From the NCBI RefSeq assembly GCF_025642975.1, contig NZ_JANZKJ010000001.1, forward strand, positions 496,001 through 560,000: 64,000 nt of DNA, given 5' to 3'. The notes beneath the pieces are model-generated. The model worked only from the letters and a program-made list of their open reading frames with translations, was not told the DNA's origin and ran no database searches. Source of the DNA: Pseudomonas sp. RIT-PI-S. GTDB taxonomy: Bacteria; Pseudomonadota; Gammaproteobacteria; Pseudomonadales; Pseudomonadaceae. Shown here in pieces: positions 27,236 to 37,005 of the stretch (the first letter of the stretch is position 1; each line of letters begins with the position of its first letter). The translations under genes were made by a program, and so were the position numbers.

Positions 27236-30200
27236 CTATAGATGTATCTGGCCGTTGGTCGCCACAACCTCGGTGGGCTTGACCGCGCACGCCTCGCGGT
27301 TTTTGGCCTGCTGCAAATAGGCGTTAAGGAAGGGGGCCATGCCCTTGAGCACCTGCACAGGCAGCGCCGAGGTGAAGGTGAAGTTGGCGGACGCGCGGCC
27401 AGGCACGAACGCGGTAAGCGTGCCGAAGTGGTGATCGCCCAGGTAGAACACGAAGGTTGCGGTACGGTTGAGCGAGCGCGATCCCAGCAGCCGACCGCCG
27501 CTGCCGAAACTCTCTATACGATTGTCCCCCGTACCGGTTTTACCCCCCATGGCCAACGGCGTGCCATCGGCCTGGGTGAAACTACCTGCCACTCTTCGCG
27601 CGGTGCCGGCATCCACCACCTGCGCCAGTGCTTCGCGCATGGCGCTGGCGACCTCGCTGGACAGCAGCCGCTCGCCGCCATCGGTACGGGTGATCACTGC
27701 GGTTTCGTAAGGGGTGCCCTGCGCGAACAGCAGGTTGTCGATGCGTACGGTCGGCAGGCGCACGCCGTCGTTGAGGATCACTCCCATAAGCTCCGCCAAC
27801 GCTGCCGGCCGGTCCCCGGAGCTGCCAAGCGCAGTCGCCAGGGAAGGCACCAGGTGATCGAACGGATACCCTAGCCGCTGCCAGCGGCGGTGCACGTCGA
27901 GGAAGGCTTCTATCTCGATCATCGTGCGAATGCGGCTGTCACGGGCGCTCTTGTGCTTGCTCTTGAACAGCCAGCCGTACACTTCCTGGCGCTCGAAGCG
28001 GCTGGCGTCGACGACCGCGGACCACTCGGCGTCCGGGTGCTGCAGCAGATAGCCCAGCAGCCACAAGTCCAGCGGATGTACCCGGGCAATATAGCCCTGG
28101 TCGGGCAGGTCATAGGCGCCCGGGCCGTAGCTTTGGTACATCTCTTCCAGGCGCTTGTCGGTGAGCGGCGTTTTGCTCCAGCGCTGGCGCACGAAACGGG
28201 CGAATTCCGCCGGCTCCGCGCTGGGGTACAGGTAGCGGTGCACCGCCGCCAGCCGCACGGGCGTGGCGCGCAGGCTGTCGAGGAAGGTGTCGAGGCGGTC
28301 TTGGGTGTTCTTGCCTTCGTATTTGCGCCAGAACCTGCGCAGATACTCGGTCCCTTCGCGGTCGGCGAAGCGGGCAAGGTACGCCTGGCGCTGCGGGTTG
28401 CTGTCGTCCTTGAGCAGCTCGGCGCTGTTGTTCGGAGCCTGGTAGGTGCTGTAGCGCACCAGGTCGCGCATCAACCGCACGAAGGGCAGGTTGATCGACT
28501 CCCGTAGCGCCTCCTTGAGCGTCGGGCTGCGGCTGTCGTCCTCGTGGCGAAAGTTATGAAAGGTGTGTACGCCGCCGCCGGTGAAGAAGCGCTCGCCCGG
28601 GTTGGCCGAATATTTGCGCTCCAGTGCGGCGTCCAGCATCGCCTTGAGGTCGTGATCCGGGGTTTGCAGCAGGTAGTCCAGCGCCCAGCGGGTAAGGTGG
28701 TCTTGCGGCTCTACCGGCACCTTGCGCAGGTTGACGGGGCTCTGCCCAGCGTAGCGGTCGTGCAGTTCGTTGATGATCTCCAGGTAGCTGGTCAGCACCC
28801 GCAGCTTAGCGGTGGAGCCCAGTTCGAGCTTGCTGCCTTCGTTGATGTCGAAGGGCTGGTCCGTGTTGTCGGTTTGCACACGCACGTGGGCCCCGTCCAG
28901 GGTGTTCTCGAACAACGTAAAGCTGTATTTCACCTCCCGGGTGCTGGCCGGCGTAAGCAGGCGCTCGCCAATCACCCCGATGCTTTGAGCGAATGCTGGG
29001 TCTGCCAGTTGCTTGAGGTAAGCGGTGGCTTGCTCTTGCAAGCGGGCATGCAGGCTGGTGGTGGCCGCCAGGTCAAGGCGGTCCAGGTCATACAAGGGCA
29101 CATTGAGCAGCCCGGCCAGGCGGCTGCGGGCCACGCTGACACCTTTGTCGTTGGCGTAGGGTTCCCAGGTGGGCTCGCGGGCCCAGTCTCGCCAGCGTAA
29201 CCGGCTGGCGAGGGCAGCGCTGGCCTGTGCCTGGGTTACTACGCCCTGGCTGGCCAGTACGCGCACGTGGGCATCGGTGAGGCGGTCGAGTTCGTCGTGG
29301 CCGCGGCTGAGAAAATGCGACGGCCGCCGTTGCGCGATCATCAACGACAGCACTTGCCGCAGCGCCAGGCCCTGGTCGGCAAGGGCCCTGGCGGACTGAT
29401 CGGTGCTGCGCAGGGCCGCATTGACCTGATTGAAGTCCGCGCCGTACCACACCCGCAGCCCCTCGGCGAGCCCATGCACCTCGCCATGCCCAGGCACGGC
29501 CGACAGCGGAACGCTGTTGAGGTAATCACGCACGATCCGCTGGCGCGCCGGTAGGGTTTGCGGGCCGTCCTGATAGGCCCGCACGCTGGCGGATAACATC
29601 TGCCGCAGCTTTTCGCCCCCAGAGGTGGTAAGGCCGTCTGGGGAGTGGCGGTATTTCTCCAACTGGGTCGCCAAGGTGCTGCCGCCCGCCGATTGCCCGG
29701 GCAGCCCTAACGTGCGGGCGATCTGGCTCCAGGCCGCCTTGGCGAAGCGCGGCCAATCCACCGCCGGGTTTTGCGTGGGTTGGTCGGCGTCCAGCAAGTG
29801 GCGGTTTTCGATGAACAACAAGCTGTTGACCACCAGCGGCGGGATCTCGTCGAAGCGTTGGTAAAGCTGCTGCGGATAGCGGAAGTGGTACAGCTCGGCA
29901 GTGGTGCAGTCGTCGATCAACAAGCCTGCCTGTGGCTTTTCCGCATAGGGGATGAACAGCCCGTAGCCAGCATAGCGCGTGAGCGCCGGGGAAAACCGCA
30001 CCTGCCGCTGCACCGCGTAGTTGCGCTGCAGCAGGCGGCTGACGAAGGTACCGATGTCGCTGTAGCCCAGGCGTTTATCGAACGGGCCGGCGGAGGGGTA
30101 GACGATGGCGTCACTCGGCCCTTCGGCAGCCTCGAAGGTCAGGGTTTTGGCCCAGCGAGACAACCCCTGGGCCTGCAAGCGTGCTTCCTGCATTTCGGTG

Positions 30201-30355
30201 CGGGCCGCGAGCCCCACGGCGATAGTGATGGCGGCGACCAGCACGGCGGCCAGCTTCCAGCGATAGGGTTGGGTAGCGGTAGGGGGCTGAGCGGGGGCCG
30301 GGCTGTCGACGGTCGCCTGGGTCTTGCTGGGGTCGTTGTGCCACAGAGCGCCCAT
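27236..30355 (-). CDS. Bifunctional class A penicillin-binding protein, divergent
   Basis: A 1039-residue inner-membrane protein, longer than PBP1a/1b. A Pro-rich cytoplasmic tail is followed by a membrane helix at about residues 33-51. The glycosyltransferase domain (about 175-330) keeps a Glu at 183 (FIENRHLLD), GGSTLATQLEKY and the YLNSVPL motif, but departs from the usual EDRxFxxHxG. The transpeptidase domain has the triad S514TAK517, S620IN622 and K939TGT. A long extra region lies between SIN and KTGT. It should polymerise and cross-link peptidoglycan in the periplasm. It is not the housekeeping mrcA or mrcB by sequence; the specialised role is unknown. Confidence 0.85.
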   Translation of the reverse strand: MGALWHNDPSKTQATVDSPAPAQPPTATQPYRWKLAAVLVAAITIAVGLAARTEMQEARLQAQGLSRWAKTLTFEAAEGPSDAIVYPSAGPFDKRLGYSDIGTFVSRLLQRNYAVQRQVRFSPALTRYAGYGLFIPYAEKPQAGLLIDDCTTAELYHFRYPQQLYQRFDEIPPLVVNSLLFIENRHLLDADQPTQNPAVDWPRFAKAAWSQIARTLGLPGQSAGGSTLATQLEKYRHSPDGLTTSGGEKLRQMLSASVRAYQDGPQTLPARQRIVRDYLNSVPLSAVPGHGEVHGLAEGLRVWYGADFNQVNAALRSTDQSARALADQGLALRQVLSLMIAQRRPSHFLSRGHDELDRLTDAHVRVLASQGVVTQAQASAALASRLRWRDWAREPTWEPYANDKGVSVARSRLAGLLNVPLYDLDRLDLAATTSLHARLQEQATAYLKQLADPAFAQSIGVIGERLLTPASTREVKYSFTLFENTLDGAHVRVQTDNTDQPFDINEGSKLELGSTAKLRVLTSYLEIINELHDRYAGQSPVNLRKVPVEPQDHLTRWALDYLLQTPDHDLKAMLDAALERKYSANPGERFFTGGGVHTFHNFRHEDDSRSPTLKEALRESINLPFVRLMRDLVRYSTYQAPNNSAELLKDDSNPQRQAYLARFADREGTEYLRRFWRKYEGKNTQDRLDTFLDSLRATPVRLAAVHRYLYPSAEPAEFARFVRQRWSKTPLTDKRLEEMYQSYGPGAYDLPDQGYIARVHPLDLWLLGYLLQHPDAEWSAVVDASRFERQEVYGWLFKSKHKSARDSRIRTMIEIEAFLDVHRRWQRLGYPFDHLVPSLATALGSSGDRPAALAELMGVILNDGVRLPTVRIDNLLFAQGTPYETAVITRTDGGERLLSSEVASAMREALAQVVDAGTARRVAGSFTQADGTPLAMGGKTGTGDNRIESFGSGGRLLGSRSLNRTATFVFYLGDHHFGTLTAFVPGRASANFTFTSALPVQVLKGMAPFLNAYLQQAKNREACAVKPTEVVATNGQIHL

Positions 30356-30465
30356 AGTGCTTAGCCTCGTGACGATAATTCTGCCTCACTGCTTTGTAGC
30401 GTAGACGCCAGAGGGCTTGCCCGCGCAGCGGCACGCTGTGTTTCGCGGGTGCGCTTGATGGATGG

Positions 30466-30687
30466 TCAGAGGGATGCGTCGTGGCTGCACTGGGGTGGTG
30501 GTAATGCCCCGGCCTTGCGCTCGTCTTCCTCGAGCACGGCGTGTTCACAGTGGCAATCCGAGCGTGGGCAGGGTTGTTTGTCGGGATGGCGCTCGGCGCA
30601 GGCGTAGCTACAAAACGCCTGGCCGTCCCGGTTGAACGATGGTTTGGCCAAAGCCTTGCATTGGGGGCAGGCGCAGGTTTGCGGCAT
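30466..30687 (-). CDS. Bacterial metallothionein
   Basis: A 73-residue Cys-rich protein matching Pseudomonas metallothioneins: CACPQCKA, FNRDGQAFCSYACAERHP and PCPRSDCHCE, giving nine Cys plus His ligands, and a further Cys in a longer C-terminal tail (EEDERKAGALPPPQCSHDASL). It binds zinc or cadmium in a cluster in the cytoplasm. ATG 30687 with AGGAG upstream gives the family N terminus; the longer in-frame start at 30738 is unlikely. It stands alone on the minus strand. Confidence 0.9.
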   Translation of the reverse strand: MPQTCACPQCKALAKPSFNRDGQAFCSYACAERHPDKQPCPRSDCHCEHAVLEEDERKAGALPPPQCSHDASL

Positions 30688-30783
30688 GGCGTGTCTCCTG
30701 GATCCGCAGGGGCAGGCGTTGCTTGCATTGGCCTGCATTGTCTTGGAAGCACAAACGCTGGCGGGAGTTCACGAGCGCTACGT

Positions 30784-32220
30784 TCAGTGACGTTGCAGCC
30801 AACCCAGGAACCCGCCCTTGCGCACCGGCGCCGGCCGTTGCAGCAGCAAGGACTGGCTGCTTTGCCGGCGCACCGCTTGCAGTTTCTGCAGCGCCTTGCC
30901 GACCTCCACCCGCGTAGCGACACACTCACGAGTGAGGGCCTTTTCAAGGCTGTAGAGGGTGCAGGAGGTGAGGGCCGTAAAGCGCGCCTGGGAGGGAGTA
31001 TCGTCCAGAACGCTCTGCTCACCCATGACTTCGCCCGGGCCCATGCGCCCGGCTTCAAGCAAGCGTTCGCCGTCGGCGATGGCCGCGCTGACCACCCCGG
31101 TGCCGATGATGTAAAGGTTAGGCGCGACCTCGCCGATCTCCAGAATGACCTGGCCGGCGGCGACTTCCCGTGGCTGCAGCGCCTCGGCGAGGCGATCCTT
31201 TTCGGCCGCGGCCAGGGCCCGGAACACCTTCACTTCATCCAGCAGCGCCCGTTTGCGGGCACCGGCGGGCGGGCCCTCCAGGCCTGTTGCTCCGGCAGCT
31301 TCCAGATGCCGGTGAGCGAGGTCGAACAGCTGGTTACGCACGTCACCTTTGCTGGCCAGGCTGGCGATAAAACCACTGGCGGTGTATTCGGTGGTGTCTT
31401 CCCCGGCTTCCTTGACCAATGCTTTTGGGGCTGGTTCGGGGAGCAAGGCATGGGTGCCGCGCAACGCCCGCTCCAGCGCTTCCAGCACGCGGCCTGGGCG
31501 AACCCGGTTAGGTACGCTGATGGTAATGGACACCCCATGCCGGCCCGCCGGGCGGCTGAAGTTGACGATACGGGCCTTGGCCGCCACTGAATTGGGCACC
31601 ACGGCAGTGGCGCCGGCGAGGGTGAGCAAGTGAGTGGCACGCCAGTCGATGTCCACCACTCGGCCCTCAGTGCCGTCGATCGACACCCAGTCATCTACCT
31701 GGTAGGGCTTGGTGGTGTTGAGCACGATCCCGGAAAACACATCGCTGAGCGTGCTTTGCAAGGCCAGGCCGACAATGATGGCCACGGCGCCGGAGGTCGC
31801 GAGCAGGCCCTTCACCGGCAGTTGCAGCACATAGCCCGCGGCCGCCACCACCGCGATCAAGAACACTACCGCCCCCAGCACATCCCGTAGCAGGCGGCCG
31901 CTGTGGCCGATGCGGCGGGTGAGGATCACCCCGAGCACTTCGCTCAAGGTGCGCGCGCCATATAGCCACCAGATGATCGCGAGGCCGGTGGCGGCCAGGT
32001 TCCAGATATTTTGCTCCGGCCATGCCGGTGCCTGCAGGGGGCTGATCCCTGCGCTCATGATGACTGCGCTGAAGCCCAGGAACAGCGCCAGGCGCACGCC
32101 AACCCGGGCTGCTTGATGGGCGAAGGGCGCCCATTGCCACAGCAGCAGGTCGGCGATCAGCAAGGCCAGGCTCAACAGCAAGGGCTGGGCGGAGAGGTCT
32201 AGCATGGCGGGGTTTTCCAT
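30784..32220 (-). CDS. MscS-type channel with cyclic-nucleotide-binding domain
   Basis: A 478-residue membrane protein. Four N-terminal hydrophobic segments lead to the MscS pore and beta domain (VKGLLATSGAVAIIVGLALQSTLSDVFSG, KPYQVDDWVSIDGTEGRVVDIDWRAT). From about residue 330 it continues into a CAP/CNB-type domain (VKVFRALAAAEKDRLAEAL, GQVILEIGEVAPNLYIIGTGVV, LGPGEVMGEQSVL). Such bacterial channels may be gated or modulated by cyclic nucleotides as well as membrane tension. Starts at 32220 and 32205 are both possible; the frame upstream to 32355 is unlikely to be translated. Confidence 0.87.
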   Translation of the reverse strand: MENPAMLDLSAQPLLLSLALLIADLLLWQWAPFAHQAARVGVRLALFLGFSAVIMSAGISPLQAPAWPEQNIWNLAATGLAIIWWLYGARTLSEVLGVILTRRIGHSGRLLRDVLGAVVFLIAVVAAAGYVLQLPVKGLLATSGAVAIIVGLALQSTLSDVFSGIVLNTTKPYQVDDWVSIDGTEGRVVDIDWRATHLLTLAGATAVVPNSVAAKARIVNFSRPAGRHGVSITISVPNRVRPGRVLEALERALRGTHALLPEPAPKALVKEAGEDTTEYTASGFIASLASKGDVRNQLFDLAHRHLEAAGATGLEGPPAGARKRALLDEVKVFRALAAAEKDRLAEALQPREVAAGQVILEIGEVAPNLYIIGTGVVSAAIADGERLLEAGRMGPGEVMGEQSVLDDTPSQARFTALTSCTLYSLEKALTRECVATRVEVGKALQKLQAVRRQSSQSLLLQRPAPVRKGGFLGWLQRH

Positions 32221-32317
32221 GGAGGTCGGCGTTGGGAAGCTTATCACGCCGCCTGGCTGGCTTCCGGCTAGCCTGCCGGGGGCACAGCGCATGCAACGCA
32301 TGGTGCCTAAACAGATC

Positions 32318-33226
32318 CTAGCGGCGCGCCCAATTGGCCAGGGCGAACTCCACAAAACTGCGAATTTTCGGCAGCCGATAACGATCGCCAGCGTACAGCA
32401 GGTTCATCGGCCGCCGGGGCAAGTTGTAGCCTTGCAGCAGTGCGACCAGCTTGCCGTTGCCAAGGTCCTCCTCCACTAGGGCGTCGGGCATCATCACTAC
32501 CCCCATGCCTGCCCTTGCCGCCTGGTGCAGCCCCGAGGAGCTGTTTATCGTCAGCGAGCCGCTGACTGGCACTATCACCTCACCTTCCGGCCCCTGGAGC
32601 CGCCATTCTTTCTCGACCGAGCGCCAGTCGTCCCCGGCGGGGTAGGCGAACGCCAGGCAATCGTGCCGCTGCAGGTCCAGCGGGGACAGCGGCACGCCGC
32701 GCCGACACAGGTAGCCGGGCGCCGCGCAGATAGTCATGGTGTAGTCCTCTAGCGGCCGGGCGATCACGCCATTGGCCGGATCTGGGTTGCCCAGGCGAAT
32801 GGCAAGGTCGAAGCCGTGATCGAGGATATCCAGGCGCTGGTTGTTGAGCACCACATCCAGCATCACCTTTGGGTAGAGCCTGCTGTATTCGGCCAGGGCC
32901 GGCGCCAGCCGCTCCGCGCCAAAGGTCAGCGGGGCGGTGAGCCGAAGCCTGCCGGCAGGTTCGGCCTGGGCCACCTCGGCGAGGCGCTCGGCATCGCTGA
33001 CCAGGCCCAGTACCTCCACGCAGCGCTGGTAGTACTGGGCGCCGAACTCGGTCAAGCGTTGCCGCCGGGTGGTGCGCTGCAGAAGGCTTACGCCCAGCCT
33101 GCGCTCAAGGGCGCGCAGGTGGTTGCCCACCATGGTGGTGGACATCCCGCAGGATTGGGCGGCCGCGGTCATGCTGCCGTCTTCCACCACCCGCACATAC
33201 ACCGACATCGCTAGCAGCACGTCCAT
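32318..33226 (-). CDS. LysR family transcriptional regulator
   Basis: A 302-residue LysR protein: an N-terminal helix-turn-helix (YVRVVEDGSMTAAAQSCGMSTTMVGNHLRALERRLGVSLLQRTTR) and a C-terminal periplasmic-binding-like effector domain (GRLRLTAPLTFGAERLAPAL onward). It belongs to the subgroup with the LRLTAP opening that often acts on neighbouring divergent genes. It is divergent from the argD-like aminotransferase, whose start is 96 bases away, so it probably controls that gene; the ligand is unknown. ATG 33226 is chosen over an in-frame ATG 12 codons upstream. Confidence 0.92.
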   Translation of the reverse strand: MDVLLAMSVYVRVVEDGSMTAAAQSCGMSTTMVGNHLRALERRLGVSLLQRTTRRQRLTEFGAQYYQRCVEVLGLVSDAERLAEVAQAEPAGRLRLTAPLTFGAERLAPALAEYSRLYPKVMLDVVLNNQRLDILDHGFDLAIRLGNPDPANGVIARPLEDYTMTICAAPGYLCRRGVPLSPLDLQRHDCLAFAYPAGDDWRSVEKEWRLQGPEGEVIVPVSGSLTINSSSGLHQAARAGMGVVMMPDALVEEDLGNGKLVALLQGYNLPRRPMNLLYAGDRYRLPKIRSFVEFALANWARR

Positions 33227-33242
33227 TTTCAAGCCCTGCTTC

Positions 33243-33253
33243 TTAATGATTAA
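33243..33253. promoter_or_regulatory. Possible operator between lysR and argD-like gene
   Basis: TTAATGATTAA, an 11-base palindrome about a central G, lies 17 bases upstream of the LysR start in the 95-base divergent region. Its position suits a regulator-binding site, but short AT palindromes are common. Confidence 0.3.
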
Positions 33254-33321
33254 AGGAAACAAGCGTTTATCCAGTTGAGCTGGCTAACGATACTGGAATC
33301 CCACTGCAAAGGAGCGCAACC

Positions 33322-34500
33322 ATGACCGCCGTTGACTTGATGAATACCTATAACCCCCTGCCGTTAAGCTTCGTTCGCGGTGAAGGCGCCAGCCTCTGGG
33401 ATGCCGACGGTAAACACTACCTCGATGCCCTGGGGGGCGTGGCCGTCACCAGCGTGGGCCATTGCCACCCCAGCGTGGTGGAGGCGATTCGCGATCAGGC
33501 CGGGAAGCTGTTGCATACCTCGAACCACTTCGCCATCGAATGGCAGCACCGCCTGGCCGCGAAGCTCACTACCCTCAGCGGCCTCGATGCGGTGTTCTTC
33601 AACAATTCCGGTGCGGAAGCCAACGAAACGGCGTTGAAGCTGGCACGGCTCACGGCTTGGTATCGGGGTATCGAACGGCCGCGCATCGTGGTGATGGAGG
33701 GGGCGTTTCATGGCCGCACCTTGGCCACGCTGGCGGCCAGTGACGGCCCCGGTATGCGGCTGGGGTTTAGCGCTTATGACGAAGATTTTATTCGGGTTCC
33801 TTTCGGCGACCTCGGCGCCCTTCAGGCGGTTGCCAAGCGTCACGGCGCGGACGTGGTGGCGGTGCTGCTCGAGCCGGTGCAGGGGGAAGGCGGGGTGCGC
33901 CCGGCACCGGCTGGGTACCTGCGAGCGGTGCGGGCGCTGTGTGACCGGCAGGGCTGGCTGATGATGCTCGACGAGGTGCAAACCGGATTGGGCCGTACCG
34001 GCCACTGGTTCGCATTCGCCGAGGAAGGCGCGGTGCCAGATGTGCTCACCTTGGCCAAGGGCCTGGGCAATGGCATCCCGATTGGTGCCTGCCTGGCCAG
34101 GGGGCGCACCGCTCGCTTGCTGACGCCAGGCAGCCACGGCAGCACCTTCGGCGGCAACCCGCTCGCCTGCAGGGTGGCCTGTGCCGTGCTGGAGGTCATC
34201 GAAACCCAGCAACTGCTTGCCAACGCGCAGCGCCAGGGGGCCTGGATGCTCACTACGCTACAGGCCCGGCTGGCCGGGTATAGCGGGGTGCGCGAAGTGC
34301 GCGGTAAGGGGTTGATGATCGGTATCGAGCTGACCCGCGCGGCGGGAAACCTCACCCGGGCCGCCGCCGAGCGCGGCCTATTGCTTAACGTAACCCGGGG
34401 TACAGTGATACGTTTGCTGCCCGCGCTTACCTTGAGCGATGCGCAAGCCGCCCGGATCGTCGAGCATCTGTTGGAGATATTGCAATCCCTTCACGCATGA
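33322..34500 (+). CDS. Acetylornithine aminotransferase-like PLP enzyme
   Basis: A 392-residue class III aminotransferase resembling ArgD. Motifs are [61 protein letters not shown] and the PLP-lysine region [15 protein letters not shown], with [10 protein letters not shown] near the end. The likely reaction is transamination of N-acetylornithine or a related omega-amino substrate. Pseudomonads carry several paralogues; this one, paired with a divergent LysR regulator, may be catabolic rather than the biosynthetic argD. Ribosome-binding site AAGGAG lies upstream of ATG 33322. Confidence 0.88.
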   Translation: MTAVDLMNTYNPLPLSFVRGEGASLWDADGKHYLDALGGVAVTSVGHCHPSVVEAIRDQAGKLLHTSNHFAIEWQHRLAAKLTTLSGLDAVFFNNSGAEANETALKLARLTAWYRGIERPRIVVMEGAFHGRTLATLAASDGPGMRLGFSAYDEDFIRVPFGDLGALQAVAKRHGADVVAVLLEPVQGEGGVRPAPAGYLRAVRALCDRQGWLMMLDEVQTGLGRTGHWFAFAEEGAVPDVLTLAKGLGNGIPIGACLARGRTARLLTPGSHGSTFGGNPLACRVACAVLEVIETQQLLANAQRQGAWMLTTLQARLAGYSGVREVRGKGLMIGIELTRAAGNLTRAAAERGLLLNVTRGTVIRLLPALTLSDAQAARIVEHLLEILQSLHA

Positions 34501-34511
34501 CTGGGCCTGGA

Positions 34512-35042
34512 TCAATCTTCCAGGTCCGTCGGGGGTTTGGCCGCGGCGGCCTTGGTAGCCTTGCCCTTGTTGGCCTTGGGGTTATCCGCCGGCGCCTCGG
34601 CAGCAGGCGCTGCGGCTGCCGCAGCCTGCTTCTCCGCCATGGGCATTTGGTCGATGGTGGAGAAAATCTGTTCCACCTTGAGCGGGTCGGTGCTCTCGAG
34701 TTTTTTCTCGCCATCCTTGCCCACCAGCACCACCTTGGCGCGGGTGCCGGCGCCCAGGTTCAGCTCGCGGATCAGCGCCATGGTCGCCTGGGTTTCCAGC
34801 GGCTTGCCGTTGCGTTCTCCCGAGAGCCCAACCACTTTGTAGATGACTACATCTCGTTGCTTGAGGCCTGGGTCCTGAACCGCCTTGTCTTCGTCCACCA
34901 GGGCTTGTTCGCCGCCACTTTTGGAATAGATCAGCAAGGGCCTGGCCTTGCCGCGGTCCTGAGCCAGCGGCGAGTCGCTATCGGCCGCATAGAGCGGGCT
35001 GGCAGCGAACAGGGCGATGAGCGCGAGGGTGCGGATTGGCAT
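34512..35042 (-). CDS. DUF4174 domain protein, exported
   Basis: A 176-residue protein with a cleavable signal peptide (MPIRTLALIALFAASPLYAA). The body matches DUF4174: GKARPLLIYSK, RDVVIYKVVG, AKVVLVGKDGEKKLES and IFSTIDQMPMAE, a thioredoxin-like fold without visible active-site Cys. The C-terminal 40 residues are low-complexity Ala/Lys/Pro. It is convergent with the aminotransferase gene, 11 bases apart. No function is established. Confidence 0.8.
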   Translation of the reverse strand: MPIRTLALIALFAASPLYAADSDSPLAQDRGKARPLLIYSKSGGEQALVDEDKAVQDPGLKQRDVVIYKVVGLSGERNGKPLETQATMALIRELNLGAGTRAKVVLVGKDGEKKLESTDPLKVEQIFSTIDQMPMAEKQAAAAAAPAAEAPADNPKANKGKATKAAAAKPPTDLED

Positions 35043-35129
35043 TAGGTACCTCCTTAGATCTAGATCCCCTAATCATTGCTCAAGCTGGGCAAAGGACCAG
35101 TCAAAAATGGAAAAAAAGCGCTGGGCTTA

Positions 35130-36563
35130 TCAACGCATCATCTCTTTCACGGCGCGCTCCTGCTCCATCAGTTCTTTCTGCCGTGCGTCCAGGCGCGAGG
35201 CTAGCGGGAAGTTGTCGCCAGCGCGGCGCTTGGCGAAGTCCAGTTGCTGAATGGCTTGCTGGAAGTCCCCGGTGAGCGCGAAGTACTCGGCGCGCGCCTG
35301 ATGCAGGCCAATGATATTGCCGTTCTGGCCCCGGGTTTCGGCGACCATGTACCAGACGTCCGGGTCCGTGGGGCGAGACTTGAGCAAGGCATCCAGGCCT
35401 TTTTCAGCGTCCGCGGTTCGGCCTTGCTTGAGCAGCACGTCGATGCGTGCCTGGTTCACCGGATAGCTGGCAGGATACAGCGTGAGCAGGTGGTCCACCC
35501 GTTGCTGAGCGTCTGGCAGGCGATTGTTGGTGATGTCCAGGTCGACCTCGGCGAGGTTATAGGTCATGTCGTTCGGCGCCTTGGCCAGCAACGGCTTGAG
35601 GTTCTCGCGGGCTTCGTTGAGCTGGCCGGCCTTGATCTGGGCAATCGCCAGGCCATAGCGAGCGGTGTCGTTGTTGGGGTTTTCGTCCAGCTGGGCGCGG
35701 AAACGCTTGGCCGCCACCCCGGGAGTTTCTTCATAGATCAGTTGCACCCGCGCGCGCATCAGCTGGTACAGGGGGCTGTCTTCCTTGCCCCCTTTGGGCG
35801 CCTGCTCGGCGCGGTTGCGGGTGTCAGCGATACGCGATTCGGTCACCGGGTGGGTCAGCAAAAACTCTGGCGGCTTGGCGGCAAACTGGTACTGCCTGGC
35901 CAGGCGCTCGAACATGTTGGGCATGTTGCGTGGGTCATAGCCTGCTTTTTGCAGGTTCAGGATACCGATGCGGTCTGCCTCGGCTTCGTTCTGCCGAGAG
36001 AACCCCAGCTGGCTCTGAATGGCCGCCGCCTGGCTGCCAAAGATCGTCGCCATGCCAGCTTCGCCAGCCCCGGCCGCGGCCATCACTACGCCCGCCAGCA
36101 GCGCGGCCATCATCGGCAGTTGCATGCGCTGTTGTTCTTCCAAGCCCCGCGCGAAGTGGCGCTGGGATAAGTGGCCGAGTTCGTGGGCAAGCACGCCGGC
36201 GTACTCGCCTTCGGTTTCGGCGCCGAGGAACAGGCCGCCGTTCACCCCGACGATACCGCCAGGCGCGGCGAAGGCGTTCAGCTCCTTGCTGTCGATGATG
36301 ATGAATTCCAGGCGACGGTCCTGCACCTGGCTGGTTTCGGCCAGCCGGTAAACGCTGGTTTCGACGAAGTCCTTGAGCTGTGTATCTGGCAGCAGCTTGA
36401 CCTGCGAGCGCAGCATGGTCAGCCAGGCGCGGCCAAGGTCGTGCTCTTGTTCGGGCGAGACGATGGCCGAACTGGCGTCACCGAGGGAGGGGAGGTCGTC
36501 GGCGTGGACGGGGAGGGTCAGCAGGCAGGCCAGGGCCAACAGCGTAGGGCGCAGAAAGGTCAT
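35130..36563 (-). CDS. bepA: Periplasmic M48 metalloprotease/chaperone BepA
   Basis: A 477-residue protein with a signal peptide (MTFLRPTLLALACLLTLPVHA), an M48 metalloprotease domain with the zinc motif His127-Glu-Leu-Gly-His131 and third-ligand region AEADRIGILNLQKAGYDP, and C-terminal TPR repeats (ARYGLAIAQIKAGQLNEA, KQGRTADAEKGLDALLKSRP). BepA (YfgC) supports assembly or removal of LptD and Bam-complex substrates at the outer membrane. The next block contains bamC, part of the same assembly machinery. ATG 36563 gives the secreted form; the upstream extension to 36725 is not conserved. Confidence 0.93.
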   Translation of the reverse strand: MTFLRPTLLALACLLTLPVHADDLPSLGDASSAIVSPEQEHDLGRAWLTMLRSQVKLLPDTQLKDFVETSVYRLAETSQVQDRRLEFIIIDSKELNAFAAPGGIVGVNGGLFLGAETEGEYAGVLAHELGHLSQRHFARGLEEQQRMQLPMMAALLAGVVMAAAGAGEAGMATIFGSQAAAIQSQLGFSRQNEAEADRIGILNLQKAGYDPRNMPNMFERLARQYQFAAKPPEFLLTHPVTESRIADTRNRAEQAPKGGKEDSPLYQLMRARVQLIYEETPGVAAKRFRAQLDENPNNDTARYGLAIAQIKAGQLNEARENLKPLLAKAPNDMTYNLAEVDLDITNNRLPDAQQRVDHLLTLYPASYPVNQARIDVLLKQGRTADAEKGLDALLKSRPTDPDVWYMVAETRGQNGNIIGLHQARAEYFALTGDFQQAIQQLDFAKRRAGDNFPLASRLDARQKELMEQERAVKEMMR

Positions 36564-36745
36564 GCACGAAACTCTGGGCGGCAAAAGGGTACTGTATCCA
36601 TGGCAAGGGGTGAGCCACAAGGGTGCGGGGTCAAGGGACTGGATGAAACTGTTGCCTGAAGATTTCATGGCACTTCTGTACCCTTGAGTGCTCTGCCATG
36701 CGTTAAAACGAAAATGTGAAGGCAAACCACACTGAGAGGGGTTCG

Positions 36746-36985
36746 ATGGTCGATGAAATAAAGTGTGACGCCGAGGTCGACGCCAGCGGTCTGAATTGTC
36801 CGCTCCCCTTGCTTAAGGCCAAGCTCGCCCTCAACGCGATGATGGCTGGCACGGTACTGAAGGTCGTTGCCACAGATGCCGGTTCGCAGCGGGATTTCCG
36901 CACCTTCGCCAAGTTGTCGGGCCACCTTTTGCTGAGCGAGTCGGCGGACGCGGGGACCTACACTTACTGGCTACGGAAAAACTGA
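36746..36985 (+). CDS. tusA: Sulfur carrier protein TusA
   Basis: A 79-residue TusA-family protein with the invariant Cys18 in SGLNCPLPLLKAK and a KVVATDAGSQRDF strand. It accepts persulfide from IscS for 2-thiouridine formation and other sulfur relay. ATG 36746 with GAGGG upstream is preferred over 36716. It is divergent from bepA and followed after 20 bases by the AI-2E-type transporter, the usual pseudomonad arrangement. Confidence 0.93.
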   Translation: MVDEIKCDAEVDASGLNCPLPLLKAKLALNAMMAGTVLKVVATDAGSQRDFRTFAKLSGHLLLSESADAGTYTYWLRKN

Positions 36986-37005
36986 CCTTCCGCCAAGGAT
37001 CTTGC

